NCBI GenBank assembly: GCA_020161835.1
Contig: JAIUNL010000001.1
Coordinates: 186,001-250,000 of the forward strand
Direction of reading: 5' to 3'
From: Bacteroidota bacterium
GTDB lineage: Bacteria; Bacteroidota; JABWAT01
DNA length: 64,000 nt
Below the pieces are notes generated by a model. It was not told the DNA's origin. It ran no database searches and saw only the letters and a program-made list of their open reading frames with translations. Both the position numbers and the translations under genes were made by a program. Position 1 is the stretch's first letter. Every line of letters starts with the position of its first letter. Below, one piece after another: positions 18,969 through 26,170 of the stretch.

Positions 18969-19471
18969 TTTTTGTTAAAAGGGGCTAAAATTTTATAATC
19001 TTTTCCGATGACCAGAGTCAGATCGGCATAATATTCGTAACTGATCTGGGTGAGAATTCTTCCGGATGGAAGTCCCAGAACATCGGCCAGTTTTTTGGCG
19101 GCAGCTTTATCACCAATCCGGTCAAGCACAACCGTATTTTCAGTGTTAAATGAAGAGTAATTTCCCTTTTCAACCACGTCGAAGCCTTGTTGCCGGAGAA
19201 AAGCAATGGCCTGATCAGTGAGTTTGGGGATTCCGTTTCCGTTAAGTACCTGAATCTGAATGACCAGTTTGGGGTCAATTTTTTCAGGATCCAATCTTGA
19301 CGGATCAGAAGGTGGATTCATAAACCGGATCGCCAGAGAAACCACAAAAAACAGGCAGAGCGCAACAGCAACACCCAGTGTGGCGTTTACAATCCAGGGT
19401 CGTTTGGGTTCCGGGAAAAAATCCGGTTTCGGAGGTTCGGGCTGAGGGGTCAGATCCTGGTCTTCAGACAT
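18965..19471 (-). CDS. LytR_C-domain membrane protein
   Basis: 168 residues from ATG 19471, whose A is also the last base of the upstream stop (TAATG). A proline-rich cytoplasmic start (TPQPEPPKPDFFPEPKRP) is followed by one membrane helix (about 31-50) and a C-terminal LytR_C domain (about 70-165: IQVLNGNGIPKLTDQAIAFL, then GFDVVEKGNY). The domain occurs next to LytR-CpsA-Psr enzymes or alone, and its function is not established. It is commonly found beside rsfS, as here. Confidence 0.85.
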   Translation of the reverse strand: MSEDQDLTPQPEPPKPDFFPEPKRPWIVNATLGVAVALCLFFVVSLAIRFMNPPSDPSRLDPEKIDPKLVIQIQVLNGNGIPKLTDQAIAFLRQQGFDVVEKGNYSSFNTENTVVLDRIGDKAAAKKLADVLGLPSGRILTQISYEYYADLTLVIGKDYKILAPFNKK

Positions 19472-19974
19472 TAACGCCAATAACCATAATACCGATTCCA
19501 GGGATCCATGCTTTCAAACATCCCAGTTGATCTGTATGGATTATTGAACATGGAAGAGCTACCAGGATATTGGCTGAATGCAAATGTAAGCAACATATTT
19601 TCTGCGGGGCGGTATTGCAAGCTTAGATTTTGAAGATAAATCTGTGCACTTTTCTGTTGAGGACCAAAAGTCTGGGTTCCAAACGGATCGTGTGCAACAC
19701 CAACATCCATTCGCATCACGACAGGAGCATGGAAACTGTAAATCAGAGTGTTGGTGTACAATCCTTCAGAAAATGTATTTCCGCCACCGAACGATGAAAC
19801 GCCAAATGAATAACTGTGATGCATTTGTACCCGGTTCATATCCAGAAGATTTAAACCTCCTGCAGATGGGCGAAATACGGCCGGACCTGTCATGGCTGGC
19901 GGGTTTTTAACCCGTTGTGCATCAACAGTAAAAGACATCAGCAATATGAAAAGTAGAGTTGTCTGGAATTTCAT
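19471..19974 (-). CDS. Secreted protein of unknown function, barrel-like
   Basis: 167 residues from ATG 19974 (the frame extends to 20010 without need). The signal peptide MKFQTTLLFILLMSFTVDAQ is clear. The mature part is rich in Ser, Phe, Tyr, Gly and Met, with alternating hydrophobic residues (SYSFGVSSFGGG, NTLIYSFHAPVVMRMDVGVA, LQNLSLQYRPAENMLLTFAF) that suggest about six to eight beta strands. It ends MDPWNRYYGYWR. I do not recognise a family. It sits between the anti-sigma gene and the LytR_C gene, coupled to the latter, so it belongs to the envelope-related operon. Confidence 0.75.
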   Translation of the reverse strand: MKFQTTLLFILLMSFTVDAQRVKNPPAMTGPAVFRPSAGGLNLLDMNRVQMHHSYSFGVSSFGGGNTFSEGLYTNTLIYSFHAPVVMRMDVGVAHDPFGTQTFGPQQKSAQIYLQNLSLQYRPAENMLLTFAFSQYPGSSSMFNNPYRSTGMFESMDPWNRYYGYWR

Positions 19975-20023
19975 GATGTACAAGTTAGCTGATTTGTTAT
20001 CAATTTTCAAGAGTTACGCAGAT

Positions 20024-21403
20024 TTACTCATTATCAAGGGTCGTCGTGCCGTTCTCCTTTTTGGATGCTTTCTTTTTGAGACTGTCAGGTTCACGGCCAG
20101 ATGCGCCAAAGCCAACCACTTTTACGCCACCCGAATTGGGAACATAAACTTTAAATCCGGCATCCTGATCACGTTGCTGTTTGACTTGTTTGGCAAGCTC
20201 CTGGGTGTCTTTGAGATATTTATTGAATGCTTCATCCAGAGCTGCTTTTTTTGCCAGAACTTCTTCAGGCTTAAGTCCGTTTCGAAGCGAAAAAAGAAGT
20301 TGATTGGCCTCGGCAACAGTCAGACCAGACTCTTTTTTGGATGAAGCTGATGCCACAGAAACTAACGGAGGCTGAACGGGAGTAAATACACTTTTCTGCG
20401 ATTCAACCACAGCATAAGACGGCTCCGGGGCAGATTGAAATTCGCCGGAAACCAGGCGTGAAAACCGTGGAACGGCAAGCCTTAGACTTCTGACCGTGAA
20501 GGCATCCATAGAAATCAAGGCATAATCATTTTCGTCAGATGCAGAAACTTTTACCAGATCGGTTCGTTCAGGAAATGAAATCAACAGCGACGTTTTGACC
20601 AGATCAGAACCCTTACCTGTTAAGACTGCAAGCGCATTTTCCAGGTTTTCATTTACTTTTCCACCAAGTAAACCGGCAAGCTTTTGCTGAATTTTTTCTT
20701 TAAGCTGATAGACTGACGGATCAACAAGAAGTTGCCCTTTTCTATCAACCAGAATACCGCCTGAAAGAATTCCGGCGAACTTCTGAAGCTGAGCATTAAT
20801 TTCAGTTTCCTTTTCAGAAGGAAAAAACTGATCAGCCAAACCGGACAGATGAAGATAGACAGCTTCGGTTTTTTCGTCGGATGCAGAAACCAGAATACCA
20901 GGCCGGCCATCACTGCCGGTAACAAGCCGAACGTATTCTGTTCTTGCCGGATCAACCGGGACCATTTCCTGATGAAGAAAGGCCAGCATATCTGATGAGT
21001 TAAGCCCGGTAATCAGGGGTTGAGCAGCAGAGGCGGATTGTATTGCAGAAACAATAACCTGATTGGGTTCAGTCTGGGGTTTGTTTGAAACCGAAAAAAA
21101 GACAAAAACACCAACGAGCATCAGAGTAGAGCCTGCAAATGCAAGTTTTCCCCAACTAAGTTGGGGACCTGCGGGCTGACGGTCAATTTTTTCCATAAGG
21201 CCGGCATAGAAATAAGGATTTGGAGGGACATCCTTTTTCCAGTCTTCTTTGATTCCTGTCAGGAGGGATTTTTGGAAAGAAACATATTCCCGGCAACCTT
21301 CGCATTCCGGCAGGTGGGATTCTACCTTTTCAGCAGATTCCGGGCTGAGCTCACCATCAAGATAGGGGTCAAGCTCATCCTGAAAGTTTTTACATGGATT
21401 CAT
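20024..21403 (-). CDS. Membrane anti-sigma factor with zinc-finger (zf-HC2) domain
   Basis: 459 residues from ATG 21403; an ATG at 21418 is also in frame. The N-terminal zinc anti-sigma domain has C4 and the HxxxCxxC pattern at H30, C34, C37 (VESHLPECEGCREY). One membrane helix is at about 81-101 (AFAGSTLMLVGVFVFFSV), followed by a long Ser/Ala-rich periplasmic part and a Lys/Gln-rich coiled end. It should hold the ECF sigma factor encoded immediately upstream, whose 3' end it overlaps. The periplasmic part (over 300 residues) is much longer than in simple zinc anti-sigma factors, and its signal is unknown. Confidence 0.85.
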   Translation of the reverse strand: MNPCKNFQDELDPYLDGELSPESAEKVESHLPECEGCREYVSFQKSLLTGIKEDWKKDVPPNPYFYAGLMEKIDRQPAGPQLSWGKLAFAGSTLMLVGVFVFFSVSNKPQTEPNQVIVSAIQSASAAQPLITGLNSSDMLAFLHQEMVPVDPARTEYVRLVTGSDGRPGILVSASDEKTEAVYLHLSGLADQFFPSEKETEINAQLQKFAGILSGGILVDRKGQLLVDPSVYQLKEKIQQKLAGLLGGKVNENLENALAVLTGKGSDLVKTSLLISFPERTDLVKVSASDENDYALISMDAFTVRSLRLAVPRFSRLVSGEFQSAPEPSYAVVESQKSVFTPVQPPLVSVASASSKKESGLTVAEANQLLFSLRNGLKPEEVLAKKAALDEAFNKYLKDTQELAKQVKQQRDQDAGFKVYVPNSGGVKVVGFGASGREPDSLKKKASKKENGTTTLDNE

Positions 21404-22061
21404 TTTCGTGTTCAGCATCGTTTAGTGATTCCTGGTGCCAGAAAGGAGAAATGACGTCTTTCAGGGCAAGACGGGCACGGTTCAATCTGGATTTTACGGT
21501 TCCGAGTTCAAGATTGAGAACTTCGGCAATTTGTTCATAACTCATATCTTCAAAATCACGCAAGACAATAATCGTACGGTGTTTTTCAGATACTTTCGAA
21601 AGTCCCCATCTTACCAGTTCAATCCGCTCTTTTTTCAGAAGTGCTTTATCTGCCGTGGGGCTCATTTCCATGGGGTCAAGTTCCATTTTTTCCATACTGA
21701 AAAAACGGCGGACCCGGCGGCGTCTGATTTCATCACGGCAATGATTGACGGCAATGCGGTAAATCCAGGTTCCAAGGTTGGAACGGTGTTCAAACCGATT
21801 GATTGACGTGTAAACTTTAATGAAAATTTCCTGAACCAAATCATCCATCGTATCGGGATCTGAAAGAATGGAATAAACCAGTCCTCTTACTTTTTCCTGA
21901 TACTGGCGAACCAACCGTTGAAATGCTTTTCTATCGCCTGATTGACAAGCAATGGCCAGTTCATAATCTTTACTGTTTTCATAACTGATGGGTTCATCCA
22001 ATACGGCTGCACGTGCATCCATCGGTAAATCCTTCCCGTCGTGTTTAATTTCGTTATTCAT
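21390..22061 (-). CDS. RNA polymerase ECF sigma factor, RpoE-like
   Basis: 223 residues. Sigma region 2 is about 50-120 (DLVQEIFIKVYTSINRFEHR, then LGTWIYRIAVNHCRDEIRRR). Region 4 is about 150-210 (LSKVSEKHRTIIVLRDFEDM, SYEQIAEVLNLELGTVKSRL). The N-terminus has a 45-residue extension absent from the smallest ECFs. It heads the operon sigma, anti-sigma, secreted protein, LytR_C, rsfS, argS. Overlap with the anti-sigma gene argues for coupled synthesis and regulation by sequestration. Confidence 0.95.
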   Translation of the reverse strand: MNNEIKHDGKDLPMDARAAVLDEPISYENSKDYELAIACQSGDRKAFQRLVRQYQEKVRGLVYSILSDPDTMDDLVQEIFIKVYTSINRFEHRSNLGTWIYRIAVNHCRDEIRRRRVRRFFSMEKMELDPMEMSPTADKALLKKERIELVRWGLSKVSEKHRTIIVLRDFEDMSYEQIAEVLNLELGTVKSRLNRARLALKDVISPFWHQESLNDAEHENESM

Positions 22062-22169
22062 GGTTTTTGTCGATTCATGAAAGTAAAAGTTCCAACGTGT
22101 ATAACGGAGGGTTAGATACCCTTGTTTCAGTTTAGGTTTAAGGTCATTGATTTGTGCCCTTTGGGGAAA

Positions 22170-22265
22170 GGGTTAATCAGGGACAGGGGACGGAAAACAG
22201 GTCACGGATTACTGCCTGCCCCGAACGTTTTAAACCCGGCCTTTGACGGGCTTTCGGGGGGTCAC
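22170..22265. repeat. Dispersed repeat, copy A: word-like tract plus 55-bp nested-hairpin element
   Basis: The gap 22062-22303 holds no gene. Bases 22170-22210 are a tract of GGGACAGGGGACGG / GGTCACGGATTAC words. The 55-bp element is 22211-22265: outer stem CCCCGAA (22219-22225) with TTCGGGG (22253-22259), inner stem AAACCCG (22232-22238) with CGGGCTTT (22247-22254). It matches copy B at 26037-26091 in inverted orientation with three differences, and a shortened copy C at 47563-47594. It lies downstream of the methyltransferase stop. Confidence 0.75.
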
Positions 22266-22303
22266 AGGTTACGAATCACAGAATGCTGATTACAGGTAAA
22301 GGT

Positions 22304-22957
22304 TTACGCGTGACGAGTGGCTGATCCGAGAATTAAAATTCCTTTTTTTCTCAGGGATTTAATTTCAAATCCGGCATTCCGGATGTCCTGTTCAGATTCC
22401 CGGTTCAGATGACAACCGGCAGCCGCCAGTTTCCAAACGGGATGAATCCCGGAAAAAAACCAGCGGGTCAATTTCCCTTCCGCCTGAACATGTTCGAAAA
22501 ACCGAAGCTCCCCGCCTGGTTTAAGAACCCGGTAAATTTCTGACAGCACTTCTTTCGGACTGGTTACCGAACAAAGTGTTAAAAATAAAACGACAGCATC
22601 AACTGAGTGATCTTGTAAATCGTGTAATCTTTCGGCGCCGGTTTGGTAATGAACCACTTCCGGCGACACTTTCAGACTTTTAATCGTTTTATCGAGAAGA
22701 ATTTTCATCCCGGCTGAGGGATCTACGCCAATCACAACCTGAACTTCGGGCGGATAGTGTGCAAGGTTGAGTCCGTGACCGATTCCCGGTTCAAGAACGG
22801 TTCCTTTCAGTCCGGAAAGCACTTCTTTTCGGAGGTGATTAAACTTCAGTGAAACCAACCATTCAAGACGCGGATAAATATGCGTTCTGTAAAGTGCGAT
22901 AAAGACCTCAGGCAATGTGTATAAATTCAAACAACCCTTTAACCCAACTTCAGACAC
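22304..22957 (-). CDS. Class I SAM-dependent methyltransferase
   Basis: 217 residues starting at GTG 22957; I see no in-frame ATG until the middle of the protein. It has the Rossmann motif I LEPGIGHGLNLAHYP, motif II VIGVDPSAGM, a motif IV-like VDAVVLFLTLCSV and a post-motif LKPGGELRFFEHV. The layout resembles the Methyltransf_11 enzymes of the METTL7/UbiE-like group, with an alpha-helical lead (IYPRLEWLVSLK). The substrate cannot be assigned, but lipids or quinones are common in this group. It starts 18 bases after the stop of the epimerase gene, so the two form an operon. Confidence 0.85.
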   Translation of the reverse strand: MSEVGLKGCLNLYTLPEVFIALYRTHIYPRLEWLVSLKFNHLRKEVLSGLKGTVLEPGIGHGLNLAHYPPEVQVVIGVDPSAGMKILLDKTIKSLKVSPEVVHYQTGAERLHDLQDHSVDAVVLFLTLCSVTSPKEVLSEIYRVLKPGGELRFFEHVQAEGKLTRWFFSGIHPVWKLAAAGCHLNRESEQDIRNAGFEIKSLRKKGILILGSATRHA

Positions 22958-22975
22958 CTGAGATTCTGCTAAATG

Positions 22976-23893
22976 TCATTTTCCCAGCAAATTCCGCAGA
23001 GCTTTTTCACAATCGCTGAATTTGAACTGATAACCTGACGCCATACTTTTTTCAGGAATCACACGCTGCCCGGTTGTGAGAACTTCGGCGACCTGACCCT
23101 TTACAATTCTCTGAATAAAACCCGGAACCGGAAACCACGATGGCCGTGACATTACTTTACCAAGAATCGAAGAAAAGGTTTTCATCGTTACCGGATTTGG
23201 TGCTGTTGCATTTACGGGACCTGAAAGGGTAGTCGTTTCGAGTGAATGAAGAATAATGCCAACTTCATCAGCAATGTGAATCCAGGAAAACCATTGTGTT
23301 CCGGGAAGCACAGGTCCGCCGGCAAAAAACTTAAACGGAAGCATCATTTCTTTCAGGGCGCCTTCATTTGGATCAAGAACAATTCCCGTTCTGATCAGCA
23401 CGGTTCTGATTCCAAACTCCTTCGCCTTTAAAGATTCAGCTTCCCACTCAACCCCAACACCGGCAAGAAAATCATGGCCGGCAGGAGCTGATTCTGTAAG
23501 TTGACGATCATCGGAAGGTCCGTAAATTCCAATGGCAGAGCCTGAAATAAAAACTTCGGGTTTCCGCTCAGCCTTTTTCATGGCTTCAACAAGAAGACGG
23601 GTTCCGTTTACCCGGCTGTCCCTGATTTCCTTTTTCCAGGAATCAGTCCATCGCCGGCCGGCAACTGATGCACCGGCAAGATGAATGACGGCAAAACTTC
23701 CATTTAGCTCACTGGCCCACGGATCAGAGAGATTTGAAGTCATTTTTACCCAATGGTCAGCTTCGGGGACCTGAGTTTTTGCCTGATTTGCATCCCGGCT
23801 GAAAACGATAACCCGATAGTGTTTTGCTTTGAGTGCTTTAACAACTTCAGAGCCGATAAGTCCGGTAGCACCGGTGACGATAATTGATTTCAT
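22976..23893 (-). CDS. TIGR01777-family NAD-dependent epimerase (SDR39U1/YfcH type)
   Basis: 305 residues. An extended SDR fold opens with IIVTGATGLIGSEVVKALK, the NAD(P)-binding GxxGxxG. Family features follow: VIHLAGASVAGRRWTDSWKK, SGSAIGIYGP, FSWIHIADEVGIILH and the DUF1731-like C-terminus ending EKALRNLLGK. Cytoplasmic. The physiological substrate of this family is not known; some members influence cell division inhibition or heme metabolism. Length and ends are normal. Confidence 0.93.
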   Translation of the reverse strand: MKSIIVTGATGLIGSEVVKALKAKHYRVIVFSRDANQAKTQVPEADHWVKMTSNLSDPWASELNGSFAVIHLAGASVAGRRWTDSWKKEIRDSRVNGTRLLVEAMKKAERKPEVFISGSAIGIYGPSDDRQLTESAPAGHDFLAGVGVEWEAESLKAKEFGIRTVLIRTGIVLDPNEGALKEMMLPFKFFAGGPVLPGTQWFSWIHIADEVGIILHSLETTTLSGPVNATAPNPVTMKTFSSILGKVMSRPSWFPVPGFIQRIVKGQVAEVLTTGQRVIPEKSMASGYQFKFSDCEKALRNLLGK

Positions 23894-24237
23894 AAGATAA
23901 CAGTGGTAGGTGATATGTGGTCAGTGGTAAGTTTTAATTGAACCGGTCAACATTTTCAAATTTCTTCCTGATAGATGAGTCGCTTCCTGACCAAACACAA
24001 AAATTAAATAATCTTGTTCCGGATGTAAAAAATCACAAAATCAGCCTTAAACTTTTAGAACGTGTCAGACATCACAAGTTTTTACTTTAGATACTCCGAC
24101 TTTTAACCTCACGTTTTGAATTCATGGGCAGAGGAGCAGGTTGGCGTTGGATAAATTCATTACGGGTTCAATTGTCTCAGAATGCCCGATTTTGTTGTTT
24201 TTAAGATTTAAGCAGATTACAAACTAAAGGAGAAATC
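23894..24237. other. Gene-free region ahead of a small ORF
   Basis: 344 bases. Next to the epimerase start, 23899-23935 is a degenerate tract of GTGGTAGGTGATATGTGGTC words related to the repeat at 5251-5524. A possible -7 box TACTTTAG lies at 24083-24090, with no convincing upstream box. The remainder shows no gene, and the last bases provide the AAAGGAG site for the small ORF at 24238. Confidence 0.5.
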
Positions 24238-24411
24238 ATGAGAAATCTGATTTTGTCTGCCTTGCTTTTTCTCTTTTCTGTTCTTCTTCTGGTTTTTTAT
24301 GATACTGAAAATGAAAAAAAATCAAAAGAAAAGGAGCTTAAACCGACTCCTGCAACAAGCATTGAAACGAATACCCCGTCTCAAAACCGTTTGGTAACTG
24401 CAAGCCGCTGA
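24238..24411 (+). CDS. Small 57-residue membrane or exported protein
   Basis: ATG at 24238 is preceded by a near-ideal ribosome binding site, AAAGGAG, with six bases between. It encodes 57 residues: a hydrophobic helix (ILSALLFLFSVLLLVFYD, about residues 5-22), then a Lys/Glu-rich stretch (ENEKKSKEKELK), then a Thr/Pro/Ser-rich end. This fits a single-pass protein with a charged tail or an uncleaved signal anchor. I know no family. Its last 31 bases overlap the 3' end of the convergent barrel gene. Support is the Shine-Dalgarno site and sensible composition only. Confidence 0.55.
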   Translation: MRNLILSALLFLFSVLLLVFYDTENEKKSKEKELKPTPATSIETNTPSQNRLVTASR

Positions 24412-25172
24412 ACAATCGGCGTCCCCATATTTTGCAGAAAAAAGTACCAGTCCCCCGAGTAAATCATAGCAAAATCAGCCGGCAACGGTAATTCAACCGA
24501 ACCGGAAAGCATTCCCCACGAAACTCCGTTGGCTGAACCGGTAAGTGGTGCATCTGTTGCATTTATCGGACCCAACGGAAGCTTCCAGCGAGTCCACAAT
24601 CTGGTTTTCAGGTTATTCTGATCAAAACCCAAACCAGCGCCTGCAACCATCTCATGATTTTTATTATTTTCACGCAAAGTGGCACCGACTTCCCCTAATA
24701 AAAAAACGGGCCGGTATTGAAACGGATACCACGTCCATGAAAGCAAAAAGGTGGTTTGAAATTCATCCCAACCGGCCGGAATCGGGTTATCCAATCTGCC
24801 TGAACTGCCAATAGGAACGCGGAGTGCAACCGTTCCCGCAAGATGAAGAACGGATACCGGACTGAACCCGGAACTGAAAGAAACCACACCATCTCCCAAC
24901 CCGCTGGTTGTTTCCTGACCCAGCTTTGAATTTGAAAAAAGGGTCAGGGCGGCGGCCATCCGGGTCGTTTCAGAAATTGTGTAAACAACGCCACCCGTCA
25001 CTTTTAAATCAGTCAAATTCTGAATTGAATACGGTTTCTGCAGGTGATTATAGGCAGTTGAAGACGAGGCATAATCTGTTTGAAGAACGGCCAGAACGCC
25101 AGCCGGTTTTCCCAGATTTCCGCCATCAGGAAAGAGTGTTAAAAATTGCAGAAAAAGGATCAGTACTGACAT
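24381..25172 (-). CDS. Probable outer-membrane beta-barrel protein, unknown function
   Basis: 263 residues. An N-terminal hydrophobic signal (MSVLILFLQFLTLFPDGG) is followed by a chain of amphipathic beta strands with aromatic girdles: GGVVYTISETTRMAAALTLF, VSVLHLAGTVALRVPIG, FQTTFLLSWTWYPFQYRPVF, GWDEF. The protein ends in KRF, and the terminal Phe is typical of Bam-inserted barrels. It resembles the transporter-like or DUF3187-type barrels, but I cannot name a family. It is coupled to queE (TGATG), although a functional link is not obvious. Confidence 0.7.
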   Translation of the reverse strand: MSVLILFLQFLTLFPDGGNLGKPAGVLAVLQTDYASSSTAYNHLQKPYSIQNLTDLKVTGGVVYTISETTRMAAALTLFSNSKLGQETTSGLGDGVVSFSSGFSPVSVLHLAGTVALRVPIGSSGRLDNPIPAGWDEFQTTFLLSWTWYPFQYRPVFLLGEVGATLRENNKNHEMVAGAGLGFDQNNLKTRLWTRWKLPLGPINATDAPLTGSANGVSWGMLSGSVELPLPADFAMIYSGDWYFFLQNMGTPIVQRLAVTKRF

Positions 25173-25813
25173 CAGACCCCTTTTTCGGCTTCCGGCCAGA
25201 GGAATTTGTGAAGCTGAACCTGAAACCGGATAGGAAGTCCGGTTTCAAGAACCCATGCAGCAAGATCAGCAGGCGGAACTTCCTTCCAGATCGGAGAAAA
25301 TAAAACCGTCCAGCGAAGCAGATTTAATTCTTTCACTTTTTCGACCGACCAGTCAAAATCGGCACGGCTCCCGATAACGAATTTCAGCTCATCCCACAGT
25401 TGCAGATCATTCACAATTGAATAGTCATTGTTCTTCATCATTCCCGACGAAGGCGTTTTGAAATCCACAATTTTGCGAACTGATTTCGGAACGTCACTGA
25501 TTGGCAAACTGCCAGATGTTTCGAGTAAAACTTCATAACCTTCATCCAGCAATTTTTGCATGAGGATGTTTACACCAGACTGGAGCAAAGGTTCACCACC
25601 GGTGATTTCAACCAGTTTACAGGGGTAGGATTTTATTTTTTCGAGGATGGAATCCATTGCCAGATCATCACCCTCGTAAAAGGCATATTCGGTGTCGCAG
25701 TAAGTACAGCGAAGGTGGCATTCGGTGAGACGGACAAAAATACACGGCTGGCCGGCGTGTGTACTTTCTCCCTGGACTGAGAAATAGATTTCGTTGATTT
25801 TAAGAACTTGCAT
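25172..25813 (-). CDS. queE: 7-carboxy-7-deazaguanine synthase
   Basis: A radical-SAM enzyme making CDG from CPH4 in queuosine/7-deazaguanine synthesis. It has 213 residues from ATG 25813. The frame is open to 25867, but that extension lies in a repeat tract. KINEIYFSVQGESTHAGQPC is the QueE start, the [4Fe-4S] cysteines are C32, C36 and C39 in ECHLRCTYCDTEYAF, and EITGGEPLLQ is the SAM-binding segment. The C-terminus QVQLHKFLWPEA is characteristic. No other que gene is present here. A barrel gene follows with one-base overlap. Confidence 0.93.
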   Translation of the reverse strand: MQVLKINEIYFSVQGESTHAGQPCIFVRLTECHLRCTYCDTEYAFYEGDDLAMDSILEKIKSYPCKLVEITGGEPLLQSGVNILMQKLLDEGYEVLLETSGSLPISDVPKSVRKIVDFKTPSSGMMKNNDYSIVNDLQLWDELKFVIGSRADFDWSVEKVKELNLLRWTVLFSPIWKEVPPADLAAWVLETGLPIRFQVQLHKFLWPEAEKGV

Positions 25814-25900
25814 AATACTTTCACCGCAGAGATTAAAGGCGACACCAAAGGTCCGAAGGAAATACAAAGAGACCGCTAAGGCACAAAGGCGCTAAGAAAT
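25814..25900. repeat. Degenerate CGCTAAGGCACAAAGGCGC tract upstream of queE
   Basis: Bases about 25820-25900 carry a purine-rich tract of the ACCGCAGAGA...ACAAAGGCGCTAAG type. I know similar tracts to be dispersed widely in FCB and cyanobacterial genomes. It occupies the queE upstream region, and 25900-25990 after it shows nothing recognisable. Confidence 0.45.
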
Positions 25901-26001
25901 GCTGGAATTAAAGGCTTATAAACAATTATTATTTAAAGGGTTAGACAATAGGAAAAATACTGTTATTGGAAGTTTTATTGGGTTATAAAAACCTCCCCCA
26001 A

Positions 26002-26024
26002 CCCCTCCTTTACAAAAGGAGGGG
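26002..26024. repeat. Hairpin of the CTCCCCCAACCCCTCC family
   Basis: A perfect 9-bp stem CCCCTCCTT / AAGGAGGGG has a 5-base loop and is preceded by ACCTCCCCCA. This short palindromic repeat is frequent between genes in many FCB and cyanobacterial genomes. Here it lies after the AsmA-like gene and may end its transcript, though no T-run follows on that strand. Confidence 0.65.
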
Positions 26025-26036
26025 AGTTAATTACCC

Positions 26037-26091
26037 GTGACCCCCCTAAAGCCCGTCAAAAGCCGGGTTTAAAACGTTCAGGGCAGGCAGT
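26037..26091. repeat. Dispersed 55-bp nested-hairpin element, copy B
   Basis: Inverted relative to copy A (22211-22265), identical in 52 of 55 positions by eye. Outer stem here is CCCTGAA with TTTAGGG: the C-G pair of copy A is replaced by T-A, a compensating change, plus one G-T wobble. The inner AAACCCG / CGGGCTTT stem is kept. It is followed on the plus strand by the word-like tract leading to the stop codon of the AsmA-like gene. Confidence 0.75.
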
Positions 26092-26170
26092 AATTATGTG
26101 ACCCGTAACCCGTCATTCGTAACCCGTAATTGCCGTCACCTGTCCCTTGTAACTTGTCACCGGCTATTTA
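26092..26170. repeat. Word-like GTAACCCGT / CTTGTCACC tract ending in a stop codon
   Basis: Consecutive variants of GTGACCCGTAACCCGTCATT, CGTAACCCGTAATTG, CCGTCACCTGTCCC and TTGTAACTTGTCACC run up to TATTTA. The last TTA is the reverse complement of the TAA stop of the AsmA-like gene at 26168. The phrase next to the stop, GCCGGTGACAAG on the minus strand, recurs at 50942-50957 and, with one change, at 8127-8140. Confidence 0.7.

Noticed and set aside
25814..25867. N-terminal extension of queE
   Set aside because: It lies in a purine-rich repeat tract, and family members begin at the MQVLKINEIYFS position.
25981..26170. CRISPR array suggested by repeated CGTAACCCGT words
   Set aside because: Words are short, degenerate and contiguous, with no regular spacers and no cas genes nearby.
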